A stretch of 64,000 nucleotides of DNA from Apostichopus japonicus (Eukaryota; Echinodermata; Holothuroidea; Aspidochirotida; Stichopodidae): contig NC_092576.1 of NCBI RefSeq assembly GCF_037975245.1, forward strand, positions 36,050,611-36,114,610. The letters are read 5' to 3'. The notes beneath the pieces were generated by a model. That model worked only from the letters and a program-made list of their open reading frames with translations, ran no database searches and was not told where the DNA came from. The position numbers and the translations under genes were made by a program. This document shows, in pieces, positions 1 to 13,800 of this stretch (position 1 is its first letter; every line of letters begins with the position of its first letter).

Positions 1-1154
1 CTGATATCACAAAATGCCTACATAAAAACTATATGGATGTGCAATGAGGAAACAGAAGGCTCTGGAAGAAGTAGCATCAATATGGATGGACTTTATAAAA
101 GTGATTAGTTAACAAAAGCCCCAGAAGAGATCGATGACGGAAGGAAGGAAATGGAAAGTTTTATGTTACGTTTATTACTGCCATACTTGGTGAACGTACA
201 ATATTGGGAAGTGATTAGAGACTTTTGCATTGGGGACTAGGGTGGGGAATACAGGGTCATAATCAGGGCTGGATCACTGGCCATGAAACTAGTGCCCTTT
301 TCACTCATTTTTCTGGCTTGACCTTGGTACCCTTCTCAATAAGCCTACATGAAAACTTGTATCAATGTACACCTAGTTTTAGACCAAAGTGGCTTGCTCT
401 AAAAATATTGACATTTTATGCATGCGGGGTCATAATATGTATTAAATAGGGTCATGGGTATGCTATAAAAGCCCCTACGAGAGCTGTGGAAAAGTTCCAA
501 GCCAGCATACCGTATGGAGCAATGTAGACATGTTTTGGGTTGATTTACGGTAATAAAACTCGGTAGATAGCCTAGGCTATGTTAAATTTGATTGAAACTA
601 ACTGCATGATGTTTTTTTTTCTGTGCATGACTATGACCAGGACATTTAGCGGGTGGCACCAGCAATGAAAGGCGGGTCACACACGTGCATCATATATGAG
701 AAGCAACAACAAATCAGTTATAACTTTTATTTGCTACTGAGGGCAGTAGTCTGCACGAGGCAAGAACCCACCCCACACACACACCTGCCTCAGCCTCACT
801 TTGGGGGTCACAGACCTGCTTCCATGGGATGTATTTGTATGCTTTCACTAACTAAGAATTTAAGTATTGATAGCTACTATAATCATCAACAAAAGATAAG
901 AAATTGAATGGGGTTGCGCATATGGCAAAAATGTTGAGCCTACAGTTTGCTTGCCCATTATGCTTCATCATTGTTTCGAAGATTGTAGTATATTATCGAG
1001 GTATATGCATTGCTTTTCCTGAATCAGTTTTTCTTCTGGGCTCTCTGGCGAATCTAAGGAGGTCTCATACCAAACAGAAGATATTCGCCATCAGGATCAG
1101 CCAGTGAGTGAACTTTTTGAAGCCCCTTATCGGAAGTGGTAGCAAGTAATCCAA
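1..1154. other. Non-coding stretch, no gene seen
   Basis: I see no convincing coding exon here. The open frames are short, lack splice context and resemble nothing I recognise. A GGCGGGTCAC word near 670 also occurs at 56.2 kb and 63.4 kb, which hints at dispersed-repeat debris. Confidence 0.5.
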
Positions 1155-3271
1155 TGAGCGCTGAGGATGCTGCTATCTAGATGGTCGATGATGATGAGTC
1201 AAATTTTGAACTTACACTGGAGCAAAGTGTCATTGACTTAGATGTAGACTATCCTTCCGATCTAGCTTTATATCGTGGTTCAGCGATTTTAACACCAACA
1301 TTAACCCGTGTTCTTTAAAAAGTTGGGCCATGCCAACCTGGTCTAAAAGATGGATTTGATTATGTTAATGTTAACAAAGATCAAAGGCGCTTCCGTAAGG
1401 AGTGGTATGTTCAATCATCAGCCGGCAATTGTAAAGTGAACAGAAATTGGTTAATATTTTCGCCTCGTTTAAACAAGTGCTTTTGCTTTTTCGTGTTGGT
1501 TATTCGATGAAAAAAGCAATAAACATCATTCTAGGGTATAGGCAGAACCTAATTTTAGGTTTTCTAATTAAAAAAAAAAAAAAAGAGAAAATTGCCGATT
1601 ATGAACAAACTCATATTCATCGTTACGCTAGTGAAACATTGCTGCTAACAAATTATCGGCTGGCACAAGAACAAAACGTTATAACTTAGGTGCTGAGTTT
1701 TGACAGAAGAAAACGAAGCGATTACAAAAATCGCGATATCTTAAAAAGGCTTCTTGATTGTGTTAGTTTTCTCAGCAAACAGGGCCTTGCAATTCGGGGA
1801 CATACCAAATGTGCTAATGAAGGGACTTTTTAGAGCTGCTAAAATTATTAGCCAAGTATGATACTCTACTAGAGGAACATCTAAAATATTTAAAAAACAG
1901 TGAAAAGTATATATCACGAGATATTCGAAACGATCTAATTGACGCTATTGCTGAAGAGATATCATGCCAAATATCAGATGAGGTTGGAGCAGCAAAGTGT
2001 TTTACACTCATTATCGACTCAACTATAGAAATTTCTCGTGTGGACCAATTCTCATTGTCGCTGGGATATGTAACCAGTTCTGGTCATTCACTGGAATCTT
2101 TCATCGACTTCAAAGAGCTAGAGGATGGATCTGATGCAGGGTACTTTGATTTGCTGTTAGATATTTTGAAGTCATTAAATCTGGATTTAAATTGCTGTCG
2201 AAGGCAAGCTTACGACGGAGCCAGCACAATTTCTGGCATAGAAAATGGCCTTCAGCAACGTGTGAAGGACGTGTCACCGGAAATATACATCCACTGTTGG
2301 TCAAGTCGCAAAAGTGAGAAAGATGCTGTTTGCAATAACATCAAAGTAATTGAGTATGCCCTGTCAAGAATTAGTGATTGCGACGTCGGCAATTGTACTC
2401 ATAAGGTAGTAGCAGAAGCCAATGGACTATTACAGACCCTTGACACATTTGAGTTCAAAGTCATGTTGTGTTTTTGGTAGAAAGTAGTGACTGAAATCAA
2501 AATTATGTCATTTTACATGCAAAGCAACAGCATCGACCTCACCACAGCTGCAACATTCTTGAAAACCTGCTACGAAAATATTCAAACACTCCGAACCGAT
2601 GAAATGTTTGAACAAATAGAAATAACTGCAGTCAAGATGTCCCAAGAATGCAATACATCAGAATACTACAAAGTTCAATGAACTGTAGAACAAAAAGTCA
2701 GTTCGATGAGATGGCTACTGATACCATATCAAATGGTGGCAGATATAACTTTAAAACCAACACCTTCTTTCACATTTTGAATGTTTATTCTAGCAAGCTC
2801 TCAACACGCTTCAATGGCTTCAACAATATAGAGTGTAAGTTTGATGTTCTCGATCCTTGCAAATGTGTCCGTTCTGACGATACGCTGAAGATATTGACAT
2901 TAGTGAGGTGGTAGATGAATTCGTTTCTTTCCAAAGGGTTTATCGTAACGTTTTTATCCCAAGTAAGGAAGAACCACTGGAAACGAAGGATGTTCTCAGT
3001 TTCATTATTGTAAATGATATGTATTCAACGTTTCCGAATCGTTCGATATTGTATCAAATATTCCTCACTTTGCCAGTTAACAGTGTCTTTGCTGAAAGAA
3101 GTTTTAGTAGGATGAAACTAATTAAAAACTACTTTCGATCAACCACGGGTCAGACTATCTCTCCAATCTTGCTATTATAAGCATGGAGTGCAATAGAGCC
3201 GACCAACTTGATTTAGACAAGGTGATTGATCGATTCTCGAAATCAAAGGGGAGGAAAATGAAGCTCAGATA
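1155..3271 (+). pseudogene. Degenerate hAT-type transposase (ZMYM1/TTF-zinc-finger-like)
   Basis: This is a broken DNA-transposon transposase. Read across several frames, the order of a hAT transposase with a TTF-type zinc finger is preserved. First comes a PSDLALY segment and a KVNRNWL..SP..CFCFFC segment around 1250-1500 (the cysteine-containing finger). Next is a DUF4371-like stretch around 1830-2480, with an acidic IIDSTIE catalytic-type motif near 2010-2030. Last is the hAT dimerisation block around 3000-3270, with LTLPVNSVFAERSFSRMK and, after a frameshift, LSNLAIISME and a lysine-rich end at a TAA at 3271. At least four stops or frameshifts separate these parts (for example near 1316, 1687, 2478 and 3178), so it cannot encode a working enzyme. 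I did not find terminal inverted repeats or a target duplication, so the element limits are approximate. Confidence 0.85.
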
Positions 3272-6200
3272 ACACATGTTCGGCATGTCGGATATGAATG
3301 CTCCCATGTCTCGTGAATGATTGTTCGTTGAGGTATGCTTCTTTTTTTTAATTAGAGTAGTATATTTTAGGTATCATAATATCATAATATGACATATTTC
3401 TGCAAATATAAGTGTTGGCAAAATGTCGTTCCCCAGATGTGGTATTGTTGGCATTTACAGGTCCAGAATACCTAATAGGCACAACAGGCATTGTGTTAGG
3501 GCTATGAAAACATGTGCACTCACAAAGATACCACATGGATTGTTATAAACAGAGTGTACTTTAAACACCCATATAAACTTCCGAGTTGTCACAAATATCG
3601 ATGACATCTATTTATTCTTCGTTTATCTGCAAATTAGCAAGGCCCGGAAAGGGTCATTTCCGGCGATCTAGGTAGTATCTTTACTCAAACAATTCAAGTA
3701 CGCTGCGCGCCAACCTATGGTGGCGCTCCGTTGGATAGTGTCAAAAAGCACCCCTACAGACCATTCTCGCCGCCCCCTGACCAATACGCCTAGCTCCGCC
3801 ACTGAAGCCTGGCACTAGCATGCATTAACATTTTTTAAGGGTACACGTGTGTTCATTAACTCTTTATAGAGGTTAATATAATTTGATTCCAGACTTCTCC
3901 AGAAACAAAACACAAACCCCTATCCAGGATTTGGTTAAAAGTGTACCCTTTACACGGGTCCATGCGTCGTTTAGTGGTTATCGTCGAGCAAAGATGTATG
4001 TGGAACGTCCTGACTTGTGGGAACATATTCTGCCGTCCAGGATGTTTTCTAATAAGCGGCCCATTGAACAATATCGCAGCATTTTGTTTATTCCAACTAA
4101 AAGCAACTAACAATGGATTTACTGAATGGCCTAACGCAGAAACATGAGCGATTTATACTCCACATTGGCGGGTTATGTTGACTACAGATACCCTGACACA
4201 GGTTATAAATTGGGGACATGAAATAAGGGGTGCTTTCTTGGCTGAATCAGAACGTAATGCTGTAGAATTTGCTGCTTATAGCGATCTTTTCCGCCACGAG
4301 AGCCATTGCGCTCCCAACTCCACACCCCAAATCCCCGAAATCCTCCTATTGTTTGCGCAATCTGCTGTGAAATTCAAATTAACTTGGCGGAATAATATAA
4401 CAAGAAAATATAATATTCGGAACCTATGCTTACCTGACATCACCTTGCACAGTTTGAACAAGCCATATGTAACGTAGTAATGTAGTTCCAATTTCATGAT
4501 ATTCTAAGAAACAACGCCCTCACGTATGCATGTGGTCAGCTCAATGGGACACTTTACAGTAGCTGTGTGGGTCACAAGTCTAATTTTCACCAATCACGAA
4601 ACCATAATTCTAGAAAGTGACACACACATAATCTGCCTTAACGGTGATTTAAGCTGAGTATTGTCAATGTTCCGCTTTTTGCGAGTAGAGCGTTTGCCCA
4701 AACAGCAGTGGTGTAGTCAGAGAGAGGAGGGGGGGGGGGGGGATCACTGGGGCAAAGTGCCCGCAAAAAAATCTGAGAAAACATGGAACGGCCCAAAATT
4801 GGCAAAACTGAAAAATAAGCATTTATTATAATACCCACAGTTACTCGCTACTTGCTATTGTGGGCATGGAAACACATATGTGTGTTGCCCACTCACAACA
4901 CGAAGGCCGCCTACTCGGCCGGCAAACAGGTACTACAACATATCGTTGGCATACATATTTTTGTCAAAAGGTGATAACTAATTTCGCTACTTACTTTATT
5001 GATGGAATGTAAGCGACAGAAATGAATGAAATACTCACCGTTACTAAAGAGGGTGGCGTTCCTATCTACGCATTGTAATTATAACTAATTGAAAATTGAT
5101 CAAAATATGTATACAAGTAAACCCATTATAAAAACCGTAAACAGTGCCAAATTTACATCACGTTTCACCCCACGTTCTCTTATATAACATCACACGACAG
5201 CATTTTGACTCATCGTTCGTCGCATATTCTTGTTATTTTTTTTTTTTAAATTGGGTTGGGGTTGGGGGTGATTCGTTTGTGGAAAGGAGAAAATGTGGTT
5301 TGTGGTGGATGGGAATATTAGTCATAATGCAATTAGCGTTCAAATGATAACATATCTTCACTTTACTTCACACCGACTATAGTGTCAATACCACACAGTC
5401 CCGTACCAATATGATTTAGTGCCATCTAACAGTATGGAATATAGGCCCCCTTTAACTTATTATTTGACCTCCTTTTCAGTCCTTTAAGCCGACATCAAGA
5501 CAGTCCCCATATTGAATGCATATATGGGAGCATGTCTACTCGTCTGTTTCTACGAATAAAGTTACATTTTTTTTCATCTGACGTACATTTAATCCTGCTA
5601 GAACAATGAACATTCAAGATGCATGTGTTCACATCTAGACGGCATGTACTGATGCATACATGAAAATATGTTGACTGTATTTGAGATTGGCTCTTGAGAG
5701 TAACGTGTTAAGAAATGACAGGCATGGCATTGTTAGAGGTGTGTTATAATTCAACGAAAAGTCAACAATTTGGATAAAACATCAAATCCTAATAGTAGTT
5801 CGTTTTCGGTCAAGATGTCGCGCTCGGCAGAACTGTAAGCAATTTTCTTAGTAGCAAATTATGTATTGTCACTAAAAAAGGATTCCCATAACGCAACAGG
5901 CTGTCATTATTTCACTGATTCGATCAGTATCATTATTTTAAGTCTTAAAAGGAGGAAGCTTTGTAATTTTATCAGTAAGGAATATTGAATTAACTAAGGA
6001 AACATTAAAAATAATAAAAGTAACATATTTAATTATACTAAATTTTACTATAAACAGACCAATTGATCAAAATCCCTCCCCACCCAAAAAATAAATACAA
6101 ACGAGAACTGGAAATTTTAACTTTAAGCTAACTTAACAAGGCCACTGTTTAAAAATAACTCAAATAACACAATGTAAGTTTGGGTACCTGGACCTTAACC

Positions 6201-7990
6201 TTTAAATGCAATAAATCGCTTTAACTGTTACTTATCTCCATATACAAAGATGTGTAAATCAACGCAATCCAGATAAGGCAAACATGTTTGCTTTTGTGTT
6301 TGGTTTCGTAGATATAATAAGCTTTTGTTACACGACCAATGGGATAACAGTCATATGGCCTTTGTACTCATAACTCGCGCTCTTTTTCTGTTTCGATTTT
6401 AATTTATTACTTTTATTAATTCATACTAGATAAGCATTGTTTGTGAACTGCAAAAGATAGTTTCAAGTGCAGCAGTATTGTGTTTAAAATTGTTTCTGTT
6501 TCTAAACATAATCAATATCTTTACCCATTGTCTATCTGCCAAGGAGGGAAAAGGTCATGGATAAGTTGAAAAACTATCTTATCCAGTTTTTTTTTATGCT
6601 GATGTGCATGAGTATGCGTATGAAATCTGAATATTTTTATACAGAGCAATTAGGTTATTTAATCTCTTATATTTATTAGATTCGTTTTAAGAAGGCAGTT
6701 GTAGGCAAGTGTAATTCGGTAATTACCACCAGTAAACAATACTTAGTGAGGACATGGACTTTTGAGTAGTCAGAAATTACACTGCTTTCGCAATTGATTT
6801 CATTTTTTCTTGTTCCTTGATTGATATTCACCAGTATGCACTATTTTGATAGGGAATGGGAAGGCGGATGGGAGCAGAGGACATTTGGTCAACTAGAGAG
6901 TTCTTAAATGCAACGTTTGAAACAATGTAGAGCAATTCTGACTATGTATGTTGTAACACACTTCGTGCTACATATGCATGTACTGTACACGTGGCTGTAT
7001 TGTAATAATCGTCCTGTCAGTGAGAAAGGGGTAGGAGGAGATCCACTGATTTAATATAGAGCTGAGGGGAGCAGTACGTCTCTTTAGTAAACCAATAATA
7101 CATACATTTATAAAAAAAAATCTTCCTTTCTTGTCTGGGAATCTTCTGTCACCTGAACTGCAGCAATTCGGGAGATTTGTACTTCAAGTCTGTAAGTTAA
7201 CTGAGACATCTCTGACAAGTCTCAATGACACCTTAAGGTTGGCTAATATTTGTTATCGTCATGATAACACTATAACAGCTAATATCAGGAGTCTCTCATA
7301 AAAGATAAACTACAGTGATAACACCAGTACAAAGGTAAATACTAACGTGAATAAAGTTGTTAATAACGAATTCGAAAGAGTCTGTTTGAACAGAAATATC
7401 GATAAGTAGGTGTTGATATAATCATACCATACAATTCAATGGGCTGATGGGAAATTGTCTTTGTGGAAGGCCCCCATGAAACATAACCTATAGTTATATG
7501 TACATTGTACATAGTTAAGACATATTACACACAGCGTATGTACTGATATCGTAAAAGATGTGTTATAAAAGTTGTACACTTAAATTTCTGTATTAATACA
7601 TTAGATGCTGATAGGTTGGAGTTTATGACTAGTTATTGTTTGAAGTGAACTGTTCTCTTTAAAAGTGTGATATATCATGAGAGGAAAGCGTGGCTATGAT
7701 TAATTCAGAGATTCTGCATTTATTGTTGATTTTGAGAAACACTCCAGACATGTTTTAACTTGTTGAAACTTGACATGGCTTCTGAATATTCAGCATCATC
7801 TCCTGCAGTGTTGTAATCAAGAACTGACAATCCGCTACCGAAACGTGTTTATCTCATAGTCCGAGACCGTGACAGCGACAGACCCTCATGAATGAATTAC
7901 AGAATACAAGAGACAACGTTTTGTTATTGTATTACTATGTGTATACACTTTTATTCGTTATCGAATAGGAAGTTTACCTGGGTTAACAAA
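3272..7990. other. Gene-poor stretch with homopolymer tract
   Basis: No exon with good splice context is visible. A 14-bp poly-G run lies at 4729-4742, beside a GTGGTGTAGTCA-like word of the kind seen at dispersed-element edges. Open frames between 3.8 and 4.5 kb overlap on both strands and show no recognisable domain, so I treat them as chance. Confidence 0.45.
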
Positions 7991-10600
7991 TGAGCGTGCA
8001 AGGGTAAGCTGGAACACCACAACTGAAAACAAAAAAAAGTTGACATTAAATGGATGCCAATATGGTCTCTAACATGGAGCCAATTCACATTATTGAGCGT
8101 CATATTAATAGAAAGAAATCAAACTAAGAAAAAGGAAAATGTTCACTTTGTTTATCCTCTACATCTACATTTTCCAAATGTTGATAAATACTAAGCTCAA
8201 ACTGGTAAGACGATCTTTTGGTCTGGGGCTATGTAATAGATTCCGCTAAAAATAATGATTAGAAATGTACTTCTGCACCTAAAAAACGTTTTAAGGGAAT
8301 ATGAAATATATGCAGTTTCCTAAGAATGGGCTCCCACCGGGGCTTGAAATACATTACAGAGAAATGTGATTCTTCTATCTGATACGTTATCATGTTTAGC
8401 TCCCCTAAGAGAGAATCAGGAATATCACCAATTGATACATATTGCAAGGGCTTCTGGGGCTTTGAAAGACTTTCCAGTAAAAAATGAATTCCTCTCTTTC
8501 ACAATATATCTTCTTCTTGAAACTCACAAGGGACGAAATCAATATATCTTAAAACGACTCAGCTTTCGGTGTCATTGTGCTCCAATAGTGCTCTGAGATA
8601 CATTCCATTGGATGTTAAGGTAGTTGCTTTTCTCTTTAAATGTTGCCACTTATAGGGACTTTGCTCATTCCCTTTACTTCCGGCAAAAACAGTGTGCCCA
8701 TCTTGAAATCCCTCTACACCAAATGTATATCTTGTGAGTGTACGCTGTTGAGTTAAAACTTCCTCTCCTTCTTAAACTGCGTGAATGTCGAAACTTTAAA
8801 CTATTGATCAATGTGATTTCTTAGGTTCCATCAAACGACCCCCATCAAAATAGTTGATCACTTTATATTGAATATGGTTAATACAGGAAACCACTGCTTT
8901 ATTTAACAAACGTCTAAAGTAATATAGTTTAATTATGAAAGACTTCAGGATTTTATTGCTCTATAAGTTTGACTGTATTATCAGTTGAAGTTTTCAAGAA
9001 GTCATATTTCCCTATGTTTTGAAGTTTAAATATCAATAATTCGTTCATGTTTTAATAGTGAATTCTACAGTTACTGACAAGTGTTTATATTGGTAATCGG
9101 GTAGTACTCAATTTGTACTTGGTTTTTCTCCAAAAACTTGTTACTCGATTTCGGTGATAGTTCTTGCAACCCAGCATTAACTACTTGGACTCTCTTAACG
9201 TAAACGTACTTGTTATTGATTTACATATTTGATACTTAACCAGTACGAGCACTTAACGAGTACCTATATTGCAGTCACTAGTGATGTATAGCTGACGCCA
9301 CAACAGGAAACCGCATAATGTTTAGATCCTTTTGGTATTCTATTGTCCTATAAGTCTTACACAGTATCGTACATGTAACTATATATTACCACCTACGTAT
9401 GAAGATGAAGAATTTATCAAGATGAGGAATCATTATAATGTTTGTCACTTTGCTATGATACGGAACAATTAATGATTGCTTTCGTGTTATTAATGTAACA
9501 CTCATGTATACTTGTTAGAAAGTTACTGCCACCTCTCAGACAATTTCTTGTAATATTGGAATATTCTGAAATAAAAATCCGTGCAAAGTTGTCAAACCCA
9601 ACTATAAAATCATGTGCCAACTATGGTTATCATAACGCATTTATCTTTTTGATGCTTGCATGTTTAGTAAAGCGAATACGAAATGACTTGATCATTCAGG
9701 AAACCGGCAACAAAAAGAATCCATCACTTATTCATCATTCGGAAAAATTTAACCTAAGGGAAAATGGAAAGAGAAGCTTGATGTAAAATAAAGCTTTAAT
9801 GTAGAGTGAAACTTGCAAATATCTGTAAAACCTTTGGTATAATTATTAAATATTAGTTGTGGTCAATAATATTTATGCTGCGACAGGCATACCTTCGTGG
9901 AAGGTCTGCATGTTCACCCAGACCTACTGAATGACGATTGTTTGACTTGATATGAAGTTTACCGAATAACAGCAAATTAGTGAGCAGTTCTTGGAGTATT
10001 ATATATTTTAAGATTAGTCATCGAGCTTACCCAAAAATGTGTTTTGTGTTCTAGTTAGGAACCAATAACCCTGAAGCTCAAATAAATGACGACAATGAGA
10101 TTGATTTAAAATTAAACTTAATAAAGTGAATGACTATTCCAGTGTTTTTAGTCCAGTAGTATGTTTTGCTACAAGTGTACTATTCATTCTTTGACACGTT
10201 GTACTGAGTCTCAGCAAACCCACATTTGTTTGGAGAAGAGAATCGTATAGATCAAAGAGTACATTTACCACTTTCTTGTATTCCAGTTTGGTCAGTTCCG
10301 AAAAACTTGAACCTTTCTGTGAAAACGAATAATCAATATAAGGTCAAGCAATGCCGTTTGATAATATTTCATTTTTTAAAAGCAATGATTGTAAAGTCAT
10401 TTTTCTAAATGTTTTCAATCATGGAATACATTAAAATTTGTTTTTCTTCTTCAACGGCACTAATATGGCAGAGCATTAAAAAGGTTTATCCCCCCACCCC
10501 CCCCCCCCACAAAAAAATGACAGTATATTAGTTGAAATAAATTAGCCCAGTTTGGCATACAACTACATCACAACAAACTCCGTATTCTTCCAGTTGGAAT
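7991..10600 (-). other. Probable 3' region of the Ig-NACHT gene; terminal exon unresolved
   Basis: The minus-strand receptor gene must end in this stretch, because its last clear exon (10627-10685) finishes in phase 0 with a good donor. Two candidates are visible. A strong acceptor at 8405-8406 would add two codons and a stop at 8396-8404. An exon-like segment around 7977-8021 has a long pyrimidine tract and a GTAAAC donor. Neither resembles the LRR-like modules, and I could not find a further 120-bp module exon here. The end of the gene is therefore open. Confidence 0.3.
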
Positions 10601-10626
10601 AATACGAGAATAAAGATCCGATGTAC

Positions 10627-10841
10627 CTGCCATTTACCAGACGTTAAATCCAGGAAATATCTTTCCTCCGATAGATACCAGAGAACTGAAAGACAAAAGG
10701 AAAAATATATTGTTCTCGTTTGGTTGATATAAGCAGGAGGGGTTTAAAACATCTTAATAATTTTCATTTGTAAGCAAATACTATGAAGTAGACTTACAGC
10801 TCAATTCATTATGGAAGCCGATGTTTGTTGTATGGTTATAT
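10627..10841 (-). CDS. B-like and C-type LRR exons (Ig-NACHT gene)
   Basis: The exon at 10685-10627 (phase 1 to 0) has a CTTTTGTCTTTCAG acceptor and encodes LWYLSEERYFLDLTSGKWQ. This matches the C-type exons of the second gene (LDLSSGKW). Between it and the A exon, 10841-10798 (44 bp, phase 2 to 1, GTAAGT donor) fits the place of the B exon, but it is shorter than the usual 77 bp and only weakly similar. The C-type exon is firm; the B-like exon is a phase-based guess. Confidence 0.55.
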
Positions 10842-13800
10842 CTATAAAGTTGTATGGAGTGGTATGTTTGTGAGATGCATCATGATAAAAAGACGTGTGT
10901 TCTGATACCTTGTATGCCCTTTGTCTGCAACTGCTCTAAGAGTGTTCCTTGTGTGAAACTGAACGGTAGCAACGAGTATACAAAGCTATGAGAAAATACA
11001 AAATATATGATTATTTTATGTTAGTTATAAAATGTCAAATCTTACAAAGCGGTGATAAGATACGAAATATAGTATTATTACATGCTAGTTATGAGTTGTT
11101 ACAAATTACGAACGATAACATAAACATGAAACCATAGTACCAGTAAGGTGAGATATAGCTTGTACAGGGTAATATTTCAAGTATAATAAAGTCTAATAAG
11201 TTTTTAATCGTAGGGTTTTTATGCTAGTGATTTTGAAATTATGTTACTACGTGATTGCAAAATTGTAATTGACTTTTGTCTTTGCTCAGATGTTGTAGTT
11301 GTTGTTTCCACACTGAACGAGCGTTTACGTACTCTAATAAGAACTTCAAAATATGTGAGGTATGTTTGTGAAAAAGAATACCTGATCTCTTGTATGGTTC
11401 GACATTCTGTAATGAATTGGAATACATCGGCGATTTCATCTTGTCCTAGCTCGGTTCCTGTTTGTTCAATGGACAGTCGTTCGAAGTCAAATTGATGTGG
11501 TATGCGAACGTCAGATATCAACACAATTTCACGTGACGAAAGATTCACTGACTTGAAACATTCACTGAGGACTAGCTTTGGAATTCTTAACTGTAAATAA
11601 AGAAAACATAAATTATTTGAACCTTTATAAGTAACAACATAAAATACAGATGTAAGAACGTAAGAAATTAACTTTAATGTGCCTATGAGAAGTGATGTTC
11701 TTAAATATTAATTAAGCTCATGAAAATTACTTCTCGATAGCAAACATTGGACTTGGTAAGGGCGAGAAAATCAAGGGTTTATGTCTGGATATAACAGTTG
11801 GAAGGCTTCTAGCTTGTAATCCTGAGGTCACTGGTTCGAATCCCAAACTAATATAAATGCAAATAATTGGTTCGTATACGACAGATAAAGCCGACATGTT
11901 TCTATGAAGTGCTTATATTACTTTAATATTTAGTACATGAAACGTAAAAGAGCCTATAACAAACCCATTTAGTTGTTACCTTTTCACTGGCTGCAATTTC
12001 GAGAAGCTTTATAACAGATTTCTGTGTTATTCTGGTGTCGTGGTCCCTGATATGAATTGCTTCAGAGCAAAACTCTCTCACATGTTCCACTATTCCATCG
12101 ACGTTCTCACATTGCTCATACATACAAAGAAGGGCGAACTTCTTATTTCCAACGCCTTTCTTCAGATACTCTAGAATATGTTTCGCCGCCTTATGCTTTA
12201 AGCCACATGCAAATCTATAAACATACTGGAGCTGAGTGGGATCGATATCCTCCAGTATCTTAAGGCTGTCTTCCTTGTTATGTTCTTCAATTTTATCCAA
12301 AACGTTAGCAATATGATGGGCTGCGTACCACTCACAGAATAAACTGTGATAGAACCGAACATACGAAGCAGTTTTGACGTGTTCGGACGCCTGTATTTCA
12401 GGTTCGTTGGAAAACACAACTCTTTCCTCTTCTATGAGTATACCAATTTTCAAATATCGGTACAGGGCCAGTTTCCCGATTTTTTTGGTAAGGGAATCCT
12501 TTGTGGTATCAGGATTATATGAATGGTCGTTGAGGGATTCAAAACAAAATCGATCCAACTTGTGATGATTGTTTTCATCAAATGCAAACTTGTCTACCTT
12601 TTCATCACTGAACTTCAATGTCATATGGCTATGAAGGCACGTTATCATGTAGCGAAAGAAGCCTGTAACAGAAGTACAACTTTTTAGGGCATCACTCTCT
12701 AAACTAAGATGGGCGTACATGGCAAAAAAAAGTGGCACCTCGAACAGATCTTTAAGTATCGGATTACCTCGAAGCCACTCTTCAATGGTATTCTCAGTAG
12801 ACTTGAATCCGTTGACCTTTTGTAAATACCTTTTCTGCGCGTCGATGTTAAACCCTGTCAATCTTAGGCGGTTGGTCTGTGGTGCATAGTCTCTAGGAAG
12901 TAGTGACGATCTTGTGGTTAGTAAGACGTTGGCTTCAGGAAGCATCTTCCGTTCAATAACGTTGAAGATATCGGAGTGCCTGTCGGACTGCTCTCTGTCT
13001 GGATATTCATCGAATCCATCCAAAAGTATTAATACTAAAGAACTGTTATCGATATAGTCCCTAATTTCCTCAACAGAAAGTTTGGAGTCTTTTGGTAAAA
13101 TGAACAATTTTATTGCTTCGTAGATAGATGAAACTCCCTTCAACTGCCTTAATTTAAGTAATACGAATGTGTCGACACTACACATAAATGATCCTTCAAC
13201 TCTATTACACCATTCATAGGCAAGTTGTAGTGATAGGGTTGATTTACCGTACCCTGGGTCACCTTCAACGAACCACCGATTACTAGTTATTTCTTTGTGA
13301 GTGAAAATGTTTTTGTAAGAATCTAGTGACTTCCAACGGCCTTCCTTCCTTTTTCCTTTTGATAAATATTCAACGCCACCATCAACATACCATTCATTAA
13401 CTCCCCAACGTTCTCGCAAGAAAGGTATTGGTCTCAGTGAGTTGTATGCGTTTTGATAGGTTGATTTCAGTTGAGAAATAAAGTTCGAACCTTCACGAAT
13501 AGATAATAAATTTGATAAGTGGATATGGTAATGTGCAAGCAGAGAAGGATACAGTTCCAAATATAAATAAAACTGCACTCTATGAGCACATATAAGCAAA
13601 ATACATAGGTATTTTAGACAGTTGGATCAACGAACTTTGAATAGGTCAATATAAGCAAGTTAAATGGACTTAAAAGTGTTGGCATGAAAAATTAAGATAA
13701 GAAAATTAACGGTGCATATGGTTGGAAATGTTTTACCAAAAAGGTAAGGAGGAACCTTCCATTTTGTTTTAATTCACATAACAAAAGTAAAGAAGAGATA

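Noticed and set aside
3856-4497. Overlapping open frames on both strands
   Set aside because: Neither strand shows a known domain or splice signals, and both-strand openness suggests chance or decayed repeat.
8259-8447. Minus-strand open frame downstream of the Ig-NACHT gene
   Set aside because: It does not match any module of the gene and contains the proposed acceptor and stop in another frame; more likely untranslated sequence.
11833-11843. GGTTCGAATCC, a perfect tRNA B-box-like word
   Set aside because: No A box, acceptor stem or cloverleaf could be built around it. At most it is a trace of a tRNA-derived SINE, inside an intron of the Ig-NACHT gene.
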